DNA of 64,000 nucleotides from Macrosoma leucophasiata. Taxonomy: Eukaryota; Arthropoda; Insecta; Lepidoptera; Hedylidae. The notes beneath the pieces are model-generated. The model was not told the origin of the DNA, did not search any database, and worked only from the letters and a program-made list of their open reading frames with translations. The stretch covers positions 10,434,001-10,498,000 of the forward strand of contig JAWQUS010000027.1 in NCBI GenBank assembly GCA_036365455.1, read 5' to 3'. How positions within the stretch are numbered: position 1 is the stretch's first letter; each line of letters opens with the position of its first letter. A program made the translations under genes and the position numbers. This document shows positions 45,414 through 58,022 of the stretch, in pieces.

Positions 45414-45722
45414 GATGATGATGATGATCTAAGGCGCTACGGCCCAGAGTGAGCCTTGGACAGTTTAACGATGTCCTTCCAGTTCAAACTATTTTTGGCT
45501 CTTTCTCTCCAATCCCTTACGTCTAGCATTCTGATCCTGCTCTACTCCGTCTAGCCATCTGAGTTTAGGTCTGCCTCGGTATCTTCGTCCGCCCGGTTGA
45601 AGAACCAGTCAGTAGACTTTTGGGTGTTCTGTATTCGCCCATTCTCTCCACATGCCCTGCCCATCGTAGGCGTCCAATTTTAATACTGTTAATGACATTA
45701 GGTTCATCAAACATGGGTAGGA
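45414..45722 (-). pseudogene. LINE 3' end fragment (RTE-like tail)
   Basis: Begins at low coordinate with a (GATGAT)n/(ATC)n-type tail (45415-45428). The reverse strand carries AGGTCTGCCTCGGTATCTTC on the plus side, corresponding to RYRGRPKLRWLD-like residues of a LINE ORF2 C-terminus. Frame broken. Confidence 0.5.
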
Positions 45723-45994
45723 AATCGTTGCGTTTTAGTATTAATTAATGAAAAGTTGAGTAGGTACTTATCTTTAGAAAAGGTTTAGGTAAATTATATC
45801 TGACTGGCTCTATAATTCGCATTTAGGTTTATGTATAAAATTGGATGATAAAACGTGAATACCTACTTTATTTATTCTGCCTAGGCTTTAAGTTTAATCT
45901 CATTTTAATATTTATCGCAGAACCAATGAAGTATTTACCACATTTCTATTCCATATTGATACTGAGTGAATATCTACTGAGGGTAAATACGAGT

Positions 45995-46262
45995 ATTAAC
46001 GTACGTAACTTCATGCATGTATACCCCGAAGTAGTAAGCAGTGTGGTTTGTGGTATTCAAGCATACATTTCAACATTCACGATTTGCCATTAAGGTATTG
46101 GTCCATTGGTAACATCGGGCACATTATCAAACTGTAGTGATAGATACTGGTTAACTTTCGAAAAATTAAAAAATCCTCATAATACTTACTTCCTGAACTC
46201 AGAGATCGAATCTGCTGGATTCGTAGCAGGAGTGGTCTACTACTTTACACTGCTGAGACAGT
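45995..46262 (-). mobile_element. tRNA-derived SINE (family B), decayed inverted copy
   Basis: Reverse complement shows GTAGACCACTCCTGCTACGA and a degenerate B-box, then the body in which CGGGCACATTATCAAAC and CACGATTTGCC remain. The same order as 30968-31207. Confidence 0.6.
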
Positions 46263-47690
46263 TAAAAAAAACAATACAGACGCTTCAATTTTTAACCCCT
46301 TAGATATTTTGCTCGTGTCAGAACTCATAGAAACTACGGTGATCAAAACCATCATACTAGCTGTCATAAATACCTAGACCACGAAATGCGGTAGTGTGTA
46401 GTACCCACGTTAAAGATTGAAATTGTACCACCAGGAAAGATCAACAAAAGTGTTTCAAGTGGTTGTTTGGCATTTTCTCAAGAGGAGGGCGGCAGTGGTT
46501 CATCGTTGGGTGTCATATTTCCCCACTCCAACACATTATTCTATTAACTGTGTACCGAGAATCAGTGCGGCACGCGACATTGTGTGATCATCCACTTTAA
46601 CCATATACATAGTACTATTTGCCCCTATTTGTACCTATATTATTTAAATTTTTAAACACTCAAGTAATTATTAAAAATATTAAAATCAAAATTTTGGTTC
46701 ACCTCCCATCTAAATCTCGAATATTTATGAGTTTGGTTTTTGTTGAGCAAAAACCAGATAAAGGTTTTTGTCATAATTTTGATCTTAATTTGACCTTAAA
46801 CTCCTCATGACGTATCAATCCAAGCATAATCCTTGTACAATGTCCATATTATTACATATTTTATTATCTACTTGCTGTAATAGATATTTCCTATACATAA
46901 TAAATATTATATATACCTACATACTAAAGTCGTTACAATACTATCATTCAGAGATAGGTAAGTTATTTTAAACATATAAAATTCAGTTACAAAATTACGA
47001 AAAACAACCTACTACCTATTTGATATTAGAAACTGAATTTATATTCGCGATGCAAAATGGATTTAGTTGGACTAATTGGTTAAGTGGATCTACACTGCTT
47101 GCTTCATATAATTGTCTGGAAATCAAAACACATTAAAAGTGCATTAGCTGATAGCCAAGCATCCCACTATGTCAAGAGTTTGTTTTGTAGTAGGTACAAG
47201 CAGAATATAAAATCGTTAAGGCTTCCTTACTTATATTGTAATCCTTCTACGAGCTGTTGCTGAACGGTTAGGTAAAAGCCTAAACATAAAATTATTATTC
47301 TATCATCATTTAAGTAGAGGTTTTTAATCATCAATGAAAGTTACCTAAGCATGTTTTTATAAACTCTACTTACCTATAAACACTCTGTTGTCGTATTTAC
47401 AAGTCAGTATGATACAGTTTATGTGGAGAATCACTCTGTCGCTAAAAGATAGATTTTATTTTTGGCGTTACTTCGTTGCGCCAAGATGGCAATGTAAGTT
47501 ACACAAACAGTTAAAAAGATGAAGACTTAGCCTGGGTTGCACCACGACGTAACATTAACAAATATCTTGGTGCAACTCAGCCTTAACGTGTTAAACCTTG
47601 CTATTTCCACGTTCATCTCATCTGATTATTTCTCATTTTTCTTTGGATTTGGGTATATTACCGCTAGCTTGAAAAACCGACAACCGTTTG
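46263..47690. other. AT-rich sequence, nothing certain
   Basis: A possible short repeat-A fragment at 46380-46430. Otherwise nothing recognised. Confidence 0.4.
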
Positions 47691-47699
47691 GGCAGAACA

Positions 47700-47897
47700 G
47701 TTCTCACACGGCGACTGCGTACCAGAAGACGAAGCGTAGACAGACCTTCTAGGAAATGTACTGAGGAGACGACCTTGATGGTCGCGGACAATCGCTGCAT
47801 ACGAGCGGGCCGGGCGGCCCAGGACCGTTCGCTGTAGCAATCAAGACCTTTATCCAGTAGTGGACGTCTTTCTGCTGTAATGATGATGATGATGATA
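47700..47897 (+). pseudogene. RTE-like LINE 3' end with (GAT)n tail
   Basis: Plus-strand CCAGAAGACGAAGCGTAGAC through CAGTAGTGGACGTCTTTCTG matches the fragment at 35376-35552 and ends with (GATGAT)n at about 47880-47896. Confidence 0.7.
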
Positions 47898-47965
47898 TCA
47901 CCGCTGAGCTGATCGTAATAAAAAAACCTAACAATAAAATGACAACGATACCCGAATTGCATATA

Positions 47966-48252
47966 TTTTTTTTATGTAATGGAAGTGGCAAACAAGCGTG
48001 CAGTTCACATTGATGTTAAGTGATGACTGCAGCCTATAAACACTTACACAAAAAGACCATGGTCAAAATGCAGATGCGTTACCACTCCTGAGGCCTTAGA
48101 TGCTATGCTTCTGTGCCGGAAATTACAGGGCCGTTCATTACCACCTCTCCCTAACACGATAGTGCTTAACACTACCATTTAGCGGCAAGTATATTAGGTA
48201 AAGCGGTGGTGCCTACGCCCGCGAACTCCGTCACTGGAGCTTTACCACCAGT
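47966..48252 (-). repeat. SINE-like repeat A, full copy
   Basis: Complete reverse-strand copy from the A-rich tail (TTTTTTTTATGTAATGGAAG) to the head (GAGCTTTACCACCAGT). Confidence 0.8.
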
Positions 48253-50440
48253 AAAATATTGCCACAGTGCTATTAATTGGATACATTCAACGAACCTTAA
48301 AGATCGAAGTATGAAACAGCTACTATTCAATTTACGATTTCTAACTATTGTTCAATTCATGCGATTGTGAGTGCACACATCAAATTATATTGTGTATGTA
48401 GGTATCTATACGGCCGTCCTTCTCTTGCCAACCGTCCATATGTAGGTAACGTAGGTATGGTAGGTATGTGTCCGCGATTGTTACTAGAGTATGTGTAAAC
48501 AGTTCGAATCATGCTCCGAGTGTTGACATTAGCACTAAATCAAATGAACGCACCTAAATTAAATTAACTGTACCTATTAAAATTAGCCTTTTGTCAATAT
48601 AAATGCATGTTCAATGTTCAATTAATGCTTGTTCACTTAGTATGTATGATGATGTCCATGTAGGTTATGGACAGGGTACCCAATTGTCCTGTTACCTAAT
48701 TGTAGCGAAATATTTTTGGACACAACGTACCACTAAATATTAAATATTATTTTAAAGGATCATGGCAAGATTTGTACAGAAAACATGAAAAAAAGGTACA
48801 CGGTAAAACAGCATGGAAATATTATCCAGTGAACCTAAGCAACATTTCCTGATACTTCAAATATTTTTAACTCTCCAGAATAAAAAAGTTTGAAATTGAA
48901 CTTTAGTATGGAGTGCTTCTACTGTTGTTAGGAAAGACGATTTTAATTCCGGTGATTTAAAAAAAAATACCAGAAACTGTTCTTTAGGTTCCCTAGATAA
49001 TATTTCTATTTTTTTATTCGTGGTACACCTATTATGAATTGGGTGTACCAGGGGTAATTACATCTTTCCGTTGTCCACCTAAGTTCACCTAGATGTTCCA
49101 AGGGAAATATATTTTTCCCGTGGTCCACCTGTTACTTGCGGCCATTTTTTGATAGGCAACCTATACGTTCTCTAGATTATAAATATGCGTTAAAATAAGG
49201 TTTCCAGCATATCTGGATGAACGAAATGATTCTGCAGTGGGATACTAACCTAAATGATTTGGACTCACAGGAAAATTCCTTAGGCACTGAGTGTCATTTG
49301 CGTTCACCATTTGCCTGGTGACTTAGACAATAAGGGCCGATGCCCAGTGACGGCGTGGCAACGTGGCAAGGCATGGCGCCTGACGGCACATGCCACATTC
49401 ATTTAGGTCTAAGAGCCTTAACACTTTATTTAATGTTCAAGTATCCATCACCTTATTTAATGATTTAGTCCAACAGATGTTTCTTAAAAAAATATTTATA
49501 CTTATGTAATATTTTATTAGATACATCAAGTGTATATCTTGCATGTACCTAATAAAAAAATGATCGTGCTGTATTATTATTTATGACCCCTGATATTTGT
49601 TGTAATAAAATATCGTAAAATATCCACGTCATTTTTTACTTCTCGACTCCACGTCCAGGGCCCTTGTTTTAAACAAAAAATAAGAATAACAAGAAGACAG
49701 TATAGGTACCCAAATTTGACCATAACGTATGAAGTCATACGCTTAGTTGGAAACTTTTGGGTTCAACGGTGACTCACACATTGCACGCGTAAATTCCATA
49801 ATATTTGTCGTCGAAAATCAGACCTTAAGTTTTTTTGGTCATCTCTATTTCTGATAAAACAAGACTTCCTGTCTGATTTCGATATAACTTAAAAAAATGT
49901 ATTAGTCTGTGGTCAGATAACTAGGAATCTTTTTTATTTGAGAAGGAAAATAATGTCATATAGACTTTGTTATCAAAGAACTGATCTCGATTAATGAGAG
50001 CCAGCAAGCACAGCATGCAAAATGCCCAACGGGAACGCAAACCAAACGCAGTTCTGGAATTCTGCGGTTGTGTCCCAGTAAAGACAGTCCCAGACAGGAT
50101 TCTCTGCGATGTTTTCGTTTTGGTATGATTCACCGCGAGGCTGTATTTCATGTTGTTCTTTTCCTCGGATATCCGTGCATGAATGAGGTCAATATATAGA
50201 GTAGACACCGGGAACAAACAGCCGATTCCGTTTTTAAATTGATTTGACAGATATTTTGTATGACGTTTTCACGTCAGCTGTTATTTTACTATAGGAAAGT
50301 GCAGGTAATTGTATGCAAAAAATTGGAACCATGCTATCAAGAGGAATGGTATACATATAGGTGCATATGGAAATCCGTTACATCAGTAGCGCGGACAGGA
50401 ACCAACACATGAAACTATTGTGATAAAAATTGACTTGCCA
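48253..50440. other. AT-rich sequence, no gene recognised
   Basis: Local near-repeats of GGTGTACC/GGTCCACC occur at 49020-49135. An open frame at 49921-50217 (-) has no known motif. Confidence 0.4.
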
Positions 50441-50444
50441 AACG

Positions 50445-50700
50445 GCCAGTGCAATCCGACCTGCACTCGATCCGGCATCTACCTATATTCGTCATCTCGG
50501 CAGGTAACTTGCTAATAGGGCTCTTCGTCTTCGGCAGTCTTTCCGAAATGGTCCCCAAAACAGTCAACTCGATGGTCGACGAGGGATAGCACCGGCGTGA
50601 TGAGGCGGAGCCTAGTTCTTTTGGGGGAACTCGAGTGCCAGCCTCTATCTGCTCTGTTAATATTATTATTATTGGAACTGAATGACGCTGTTACCAGTTT
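50445..50700 (+). repeat. repeat D copy 1 with (TTA)n tract
   Basis: CCGGCATCTACCTATATTCG..GATGAGGCGGAGCCTAGTTC..GGGGGAACTCGAGTG, then TTATTATTATTATTGG. Homologous to 51712-52000 in the same orientation. Confidence 0.65.
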
Positions 50701-51711
50701 TAAGTTTGTGTAATTTTCTATGACCTTATTTGCATCTGAAAATTGTTTTCATGTATGTCATTGGGTAGTAGGGAATGTCACCTTGTTTTATCCAGCATGA
50801 GTGTTGAGGCTTGCAACAAAGTGCCAAAAGGTTTTATAGGTACATACCTAAGGAAAGAATGTCCTCACCTGGAACCTTACAAAATCTAAAAGAAAGCGAT
50901 CTGCAAACCATTTACTACAAATACCTCTAAAGATTTTAACCCAGATAAAGTTGCTACGTATTTGCATAGAAACTGTTAATTTTGTAGATATTCGAGCGTT
51001 GCTGTAGATAATTATAAAAATACGATGTTTGGAATTCATTCAAGAAATGCCTTAAGGATTCATATACAAATATGCACCAAATATTATGGTGACGTATTGC
51101 CCTTTTTTACTTTATAATAATAATTATTGATACTTACATGTACTGCCGTGAAGGGATATGCAGATATACCTTATTCCTTAGTGAGTGGCATTCTATGTAC
51201 CAATATAGCCTTGGATATCTAGTTTTTACTAGGTTATACGTTAGGTGACATTTTTTAACTTGAAAAAATTGACGGCTCGTGAGAGCTTATTCAGATTTGC
51301 GATATACATCGAGTTTGTCGTAACAAAACCGCAAACAGTCATGATTCGTTTGCTTTGATGTATTGTGACTAATTTCTGTTTAAGGAGTATCCAAGGTCTG
51401 TTACAATCGGCCCTTATCTTTTTGGGTCGCAAGTCAACCGACTTTGAAGCTCTTGAGAACACAAATTAAGAATTATTTTATTTTTTATTACCTGTTCCTT
51501 CGTTTTTTTCTTACTTTGATTTTTATTGGTTAATTAGTAGGTAGGTATGTACATTTTTTGATTTGCGTCATAGTTTAAAAGCGTTAGGGCCGTAACAAAT
51601 ACCTACCTAAAATTTGAATGACCTCTGATTCGTAATGATTTTGACTGACAACTTTTGAAGAATTCCGTTTTTACCATTATGACTATCGCTTGATTGAATG
51701 TAGTAAGACAG

Positions 51712-52000
51712 TACATTCCGACACTTGCATCTGATCCGACATCTACCTGTATTCGTCATCTCATGTTATTGAGTCTTAAGAAGGCAGGTAAATTGGCCAA
51801 AAGGGCTCGTCTTTTCGAGATGGGCCCCAAATAGTCAATTCGACGATCGGCGAGGGCCAGCACTGGCGTGACGAGGCGGAGCCCAGTTCTCTCGGAGGAC
51901 TCGAGTGGGTGGTGTCGCTAATTATCTACTGACAGTTCACCTCAAGGTGATCTGTTAGTAAGGTTATTATTATTATTGCAACCGAATCACGCTGCTGCTA
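51712..52000 (+). repeat. repeat D copy 2 with (TTA)n tract
   Basis: CCGACATCTACCTGTATTCG..GACGAGGCGGAGCCCAGTTC..CTCGAGTGGGTGG. Longer than copy 1 by an ACCTCAAGGTGAT-containing segment. Homology continues past the (TTA)n tract. Confidence 0.65.
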
Positions 52001-52600
52001 TCAATGTCTTGCAAGCTTGTTTGCCACTTTCATTACAATAAAGTTTTCGTTATCTATCGCCAGTGCGTAAGTAACTGTAAAAAAATAAATATATTTTACA
52101 AATTATTCCTTCAACGCTATTGTACGCGTATCTAGATTGTTTTTTACAAGTTGGCCTGACCGTGTGTGTTATCGGTTAATTTTATGTGTGCATGCCAGTT
52201 GAGTGATTTTTCCACGGCTACCGTTTACCGTGTGGAGTGACGGCGTCGTGTGATCGTAGGTAACTGTATTAGTTAAGGTTAACTGTGAAAAAAAATGTAT
52301 TCTACTCTTTGTAACGTTTAGTAAAGCGAATCAGTAAAATTTAGCTTGGAAATAACATACTGAAGAGCGACCGTGTTTAGCCTACAACATGATTGAAAAT
52401 TACATGGGTATGTTCCTACCCCAGACTTCGTTTGAGTACCTAATCACGGGCCACTACCTAAGTCGCGGGCATAAGTTAATACTTTAACAGTAACATTTAG
52501 ATACTAGCATTAGTTATTAGTTAACTGTGGGACAGCAGTCCTAATTAAGTCTTACAAACCTATTTTTCTATGTCTAGGGGCCGTCTGGCGGAATAAGCTT

Positions 52601-52884
52601 ACTGGTGGTAGAGCTCCAACATCACACCACCACCACCATCACACCGCACCACCTTTTTTGGCACCACCGCATTACCTAATCTACTTACCGCTAAATGTTA
52701 ATGTTCAACGCTCAATCGTGTTCGGGCCTGGTGGTAGGTAATGTAACACTTTTGACCTCAGGAGTGGCAACGCATCTACATTGAAATCACTGGCTTCATG
52801 TAGATGTTTATAGGCTACAGTATTAGTTACCATTAACATCAATGTAAGCTGTATGCTTGTTTGCCACTTCATGACCTTAAAAAG
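52601..52884 (+). repeat. SINE-like repeat A with CACCAC-rich insert
   Basis: Normal head, then an unusual CACCACCACCACCATCACAC stretch at 52620-52660 replaces the GTGACGGAGCTCGCGGGCG part. The rest is a diverged but complete copy. Confidence 0.75.
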
Positions 52885-52959
52885 AAACGCTGACGCCTAT
52901 AGCCTATTACAACTTATTTGTTTATGACGTCGGTTTTGTAGTATCTCTATAATAGTAGG

Positions 52960-53166
52960 GGGAGCCCAGGATGCTATTTTTGTATTTATTCGAGCGCGTC
53001 AGATTAAGATATGGGAGATAGCTTGTACTATGCCACCTCCACTAAATCAATAATAAAAGTTTGTATAAAAAGCCGCGCCTGAAGGGTAGATCTTAAAAAA
53101 ATCCAAATCTCCTATATCTTAATCTGACGCGCTGGAGTAAATTCAAAAATCTCCTCTTGGGCTCCT
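52960..53166. mobile_element. MITE with about 58-bp imperfect terminal inverted repeats
   Basis: Arms 52960-53018 and 53107-53166 pair, best over GCGCGTCAGATTAAGATAT and its complement; outer ends GGAGCCC../..GGGCTCC. No target duplication could be assigned with confidence. Confidence 0.78.
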
Positions 53167-53179
53167 GACTATAACGAGT

Positions 53180-53235
53180 GAACACATCAGAGGGAAGATC
53201 GTTCCACAGTTTGCACATTTTGGGGTATCTGTTGA
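53180..53235. repeat. fragment shared with 57930-57980
   Basis: ACACATCAGAGGGAAGATCG then TTTGCACATTTTGG; the same block ends the element at 57772-57990. Confidence 0.55.
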
Positions 53236-55215
53236 TTTATATTTCGAAATTTTAAGACTACCAACCAATTATTTTTTTTAAGTTTACTCCAAGTTACCAA
53301 CATTTTGTTTGTTTTTATTTAATAGTTACAAACACTATATTCACCCAAATTAGTCAAACCATTCAAATGGTCTCTGATACCTTTATATGGCAATAGTTTT
53401 TTCTAGACGATATTCCCTTACTTATTCATCACTTTTGAAACTAGCCGTGATAACTTTTATGATGGACGCCATAAAATACACAGATTACACACTTAATTTT
53501 ATGTAATTAAAAATATGAAAGCGTAGGTACTTACTAAATGTGACTAGTGAGCTGTAATGTATGTAGGCCGTATATTTTGTGAGTGTATCGTATGTTTGTG
53601 CTTTGTAACACTGATTACGTGAACTTAGTCAAGTTACGAAAGCACAATACAGTTCGCACTGAAACGAATTTAGCGCGTTGTGAAGAGGAAGCATTCGCTG
53701 TGCTAGCGAGCCCTCATGATGTATGCTTTGCTGGATATACCTACCTTAATTGGTTGGAGTGTTTTAAGTGTTCATTAATTATGGTTGTGAGATGATTCAA
53801 TTGAAAACAAGCCCTGACATTGCACCTAAAACACTAGTATTAAAATATTCTTTGTCTGCTGACATGCGATAGATTTGTTTTTTGTTATTTGGCTGTATTT
53901 GTTTCTAATATTTCAGGATAACCTTATTAAGACCTACTTATTGAGTTTGTTCTCAGCTGCGTTCCTCGCAATAGTGATTCCACTGGGCACTTAGCCAAGT
54001 GAATGACTTTATTTGTTTTCCTTTATCGATTTTTAAATAATAAAATGAAGTTTTTTAAATATTTTATTGTTTTATTAATATTTGTAGTGGGTATTCACTC
54101 TAGATGGTTGGTTATCTTTTCTCAAAAATAGAGATATTCGAAGGGTAATTGGAATACAGATATTTTTTTTTGATTTTATGATTTTTATGAAATGTGTTTC
54201 TTTATTATTTGTGTAAAGCCCTCCTTCCCTACTTCCGTCAGTAAAATTGACAAAAAAAACGCACAGTAGTACTTAAACTTCTAACGCAAAATGATGTTTG
54301 AAAGTACCTGTCAATGTATACCATATTGCACCACGCATGGTTAACGGTGATAAATATTACTTTCTAACTTGCCAATTACGTCAATGCAATTGAGGGTGTT
54401 AAATCATCAAATACAATTTCTACTATATTTCGTAATAAACTTATCAATGAAGTAATGACCTTATCTATAAAATATGCATTCTTTATTTTTTATCCTATTA
54501 CTGTACTGTCATATGAATAGCAAATATGCGTGATGTTGATGGTAATTCATTCATATTAAGTAATTATAGCATGTTGTGTTATCTCATCCAGCTACCTCTA
54601 CGAATCAAGAATTGTGAAAATATAGTTTTTTTTGCAAAGCACTTTTTTATAGTACCACAGATTTGTGCTGTTAATTGTAGTTGGCGATACTGTGGTATCA
54701 TTAGGCGTCAACATTTCGGATCCACTTTTATGACCAATTTTTCCAATAACTTATTCGTAGAGACTTTAATATCAAAATTGCCTTAGTGTCTGTTACCTAT
54801 TTATTACGGGACCCTACGCTAATATCTAGGCAGGTTATCTACCTCAAATACGATAAGTATCGCTGAACACTTCTTACTGCCTTGGAGCAGATAAATTAGA
54901 TTTTAATTTAATGCGTATTTTAGATGCATCTGCAAATAACTAACACCCGTATTCAAGATGCACACTTGCATAAGTTTATTGAAATTGAAAATGTCTCTCG
55001 GGGATTTTAAGATTTTTCGTTGTAACGTAATCTTAGTTAATGTGAGTAATTAATTAAATTACAATAATTACATTACTATGGTAACACATGTCTTTTTTTA
55101 AATATATTATTAGCCTCTTCTTTGTATGACAACTCTCTATAGAGTCTATGTCATCATAACGGAAGAAGTGTTTCCCGGAATTCTCGGAAATGACGTAATG
55201 ACGAAGAACGCATCG
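53236..55215. other. AT-rich sequence, nothing recognised
   Basis: No gene or repeat family recognised. Confidence 0.4.
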
Positions 55216-55259
55216 TCACCGTGAAGATCCAACATTCCATCCGCGCGATACTAGACCAC

Positions 55260-55447
55260 TATCGATAAGGTAAATCACTCTAACACGGGTCACAATTACA
55301 GTGCAATTCCAGGCGTAGTATATCCGCGGTGCATTTGGTAAGACGCGTAGTGAAAGTGATTGCGCGGATGTCGCGTGCGCCGGCGCACCCGCCGACCTTG
55401 CCATATACGAGCGCCACCGTCAGCGCATCGCACCCGACCACTGCACC
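55260..55447. other. CpG-rich block next to the candidate distal first exon
   Basis: GC-rich, CpG-dense sequence directly downstream (minus sense) of the donor at 55453. It is open in several frames, as expected for GC-rich DNA. Compatible with a promoter-proximal intron. Confidence 0.35.
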
Positions 55448-55453
55448 ACTTAC

Positions 55454-55514
55454 CTTGAAAACGTTTTTTGCCTGTTTCACCATAGTTTATGCCAGGTTTC
55501 ATCTTATCACTCAT
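55454..55514 (-). CDS. tna: candidate distal alternative first coding exon of tna (61 nt)
   Basis: ATG at 55514-55512 opens MSDKMKPGINYGETGKKRFQ plus one base, ending at a consensus donor (CAAG|GTAAGT). The phase matches exon 2 (19672), giving ..[11 protein letters not shown]... A TATAAATA lies at 55551-55544. Initiation about 30 nt downstream would leave only a few leader bases before this ATG, in which case the next ATG (55502) may be used. CpG-rich sequence follows in the intron. A 35.8-kb first intron would result. Phase agreement alone has a one-in-three chance, so transcript evidence is needed. Confidence 0.38.
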
Positions 55515-56925
55515 AGCTTTTAGCTTATGTAAAAATGTAAGGCTATTTATACCAGATCAGCTAAGCCAACGTTCTTATTTTAAGCGAACCTGTTCCATTT
55601 ATGAGTTTTAATACAATAATATTAGTAGGTAAAACAAACTAAGTATGTTTATTTGTTCACAGTTTAAAGGTCAGTAGGTATAACATTAATGTTCACGGTC
55701 AAATAGCATTAACTAACAGAAAAATAATGATCGTATTGTTAAATGTTTAAAAGACCGGGAGAGATAGATTTAAATGAGCGATAACCGATGTCTTAGGTAA
55801 ATGTTCTAATTGAGGTGTGATCACGTTTTCATAATGAGGGATATTAGTGGTTGAGCTTGTCGATGTGCGAGTGTGTGCTCTATGCGAGTTGTTATTGTTG
55901 TTATAATGTTGCGCGCACGCCATGCGGTCACGTGCGCAACGCCCGAGGACGACTATGCGCTCGCGCAAAATGCAGTTTCGCAATCACTCTTCAGACTTGA
56001 TTGAATTGTTCTAGAACGTTATCTGATAATCGCTAATATTATAACCTTAATCGACGTTCTACAATCACCTTTTTCATAGGGACGAACAATAATTGCCCGT
56101 GGATTTTATTTTATTTTTTTAACTTAAATTTATGTTTGAATCCAATAAAAATAAAGTGAAAACTTATTGATGACATAACATTATTTACATCAATGATTTA
56201 AAACAAGATTTATAAAAAAAAACATACAGGCGAATTGAGATCCCCCTTTTTTGAAGTCGGTTAAAAAGATTTCGTATAGTATAATTCATTATCTTCAGAT
56301 TATATTAAAATAGCAAAGAATTGCGGGCCTATACTCAAAAGACACTTCACATAACAGACAGAACCAAGTGTGGAGTATTGGCAAATAGTGCGTATTTGTT
56401 TCGGGGCCGCGTTAGAGCGGGCGACCTCTCGCACCCGCGCCGGGCGTTCGCTTCATAACCGCTATTCTAGCATTGAGGCATTTACCTTTCCTAGGTCGGA
56501 CCTGTCCTCAATACAGGCTAGAAGCGTTGATTTATTGCGATGCACGGAATGCCGGTTAACACACAAATTTTGTGCAACACTCGCCTAATTTGACAAGTAT
56601 GCTCGCGTACTTCGTGTGTGGCGACAATATTAACCCCGTTTACCCTATATGGCGCTGAGAAATATTCTTGTATATTTATGTAGTTCTAGTATTAGATATA
56701 TTCGATGAATACTGCGTAAACAGCATTCACTGAATCAACATAAATACGCTGATCAACTGGCGCCTCTTGGAGAAGTTGACTATAATTTATTGATGAAACA
56801 AAAGTTGGGCATGTATATACCTACCTCTTCGTATTGCTTGATGTTGGTTACACTGTTGATACCATTTTCTTAATTTTTCTGTTTTATGTAAAAGAAATTG
56901 TTTTTTTTTCTCAGCTTATTTTTAC
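55515..56925. other. mixed sequence with GC-rich patches, no gene recognised
   Basis: GC-richer patches at 55860-55990 and 56395-56470 lie upstream (minus sense) of the candidate exon at 55514 and could be promoter sequence. No repeat family is recognised. Confidence 0.35.
55544..55551 (-). promoter_or_regulatory. TATA-box candidate
   Basis: TATAAATA on the minus strand, 30-37 nt upstream of the ATG at 55514. Chance occurrence is likely in AT-rich DNA. It matters only together with the putative exon at 55514-55454. Confidence 0.3.
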
Positions 56926-56927
56926 TG

Positions 56928-57053
56928 ATGGTAGAACTTAAAAAGATAAAAACACAGGAGTGGAAGCGTATCTGGATATTTCTGGACTTTTATGTAGTTT
57001 TCAATTAACACCAATGTGAACGGTTTGCTTATTTACGACTCTTAAAATATAAA
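56928..57053 (+). repeat. SINE-like repeat A, decayed copy
   Basis: CTGATGGTAGAAC head, CAGGAGTGGAAGCGTATCTG middle, ACCAATGTGAACGGTTTGCT end; heavily deleted. Confidence 0.5.
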
Positions 57054-57771
57054 ATACATAGGGTTCGCACTGGAGAAACTCGGAAACTTTACACTTGAAG
57101 CAATGTGTCTACGTAGTTTAGGAAGCTACGGAGAAGAAGGAGACTTTGTAAGAAGGAGATCATCTGACTCTACCGCAATTGAAGTTTATTTTCAGTGAGA
57201 GTAATTCAGCGGTGAATATTGTTAAATCATTTTTTCTTGGTAAATAATATTTTCAAGGTCCTTTTACATTGGTAGCGAAATCACAGATCAGAGATTATTA
57301 TGAACAAAATGCGGAAAAGATTGTCCTTTATATTAACCTTAAGCTTGTGTTTAATATTAGGGTATAAAGTGCAAAACATTATATACAAATAAGAAAAAAA
57401 ACTTAAGAATAACCTTCATTTATCAAAGATCACAATATGTTATACCTACCGCTAAGTGTAGAGTAGAATTTTCCGCTTAAATAATATTAATTTTCTTGCT
57501 TCAACTTATTTCGGGTACAAGTGTGGGTTTCAAATTTTATTATTTGTATGTTGATGTTTTACCGCGTTTTGAATTGCAAAAAATGAAATACTAAAAGGAA
57601 TAAAATATAAAAACTATTAAACGACCGACGCGACGTATAATAATTCGCCACGTGCATCTGACTAAATATAATTTACATGTAAACTGCATCAAGTTAAACT
57701 ACGGGATGACATTGAAATAATATTTATCGTGGAATAGATACATTTTATAAATGTATTGGATGATTTCTGAT

Positions 57772-57990
57772 TTTTTTTATGTCAAAGGATTGACAAACAA
57801 GCAGACGGACCTGATGGAAAGTGGCTACCGTCACCTATGAACTTTTGCAACTTCAGGGGAGTTGCTGACGTACTGCCAGCCCTGAAGGACTCTTTTGACA
57901 CCAGTTTTGAAGAACCCCATATTATAGCGCCGGGGTAACACATCAGAGGGAAGTTCTTTCCACAAATTGCACGTTCTGGACAGGAATGAA
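57772..57990 (-). repeat. dispersed SINE/LINE-end repeat (family E)
   Basis: TTTTTTTATGTC tail, CAAACAAGCAGACGGACCTG, CCAGCCCTGAAGGACTC and AACACATCAGAGGGAAGTTC blocks are characteristic of a widespread lepidopteran repeat (recognised from experience). The orientation is inferred from the T-rich left end. Confidence 0.5.
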
Positions 57991-58022
57991 CTCGCGAATC
58001 GGACTGTTGTGCACTTCTAATG

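Noticed and set aside
55216..55447. Extending the 55.5-kb exon as an open frame past its donor
   Set aside because: The frame continues but only into CpG-rich low-information sequence; the consensus GTAAGT donor at 55453 is a better end.
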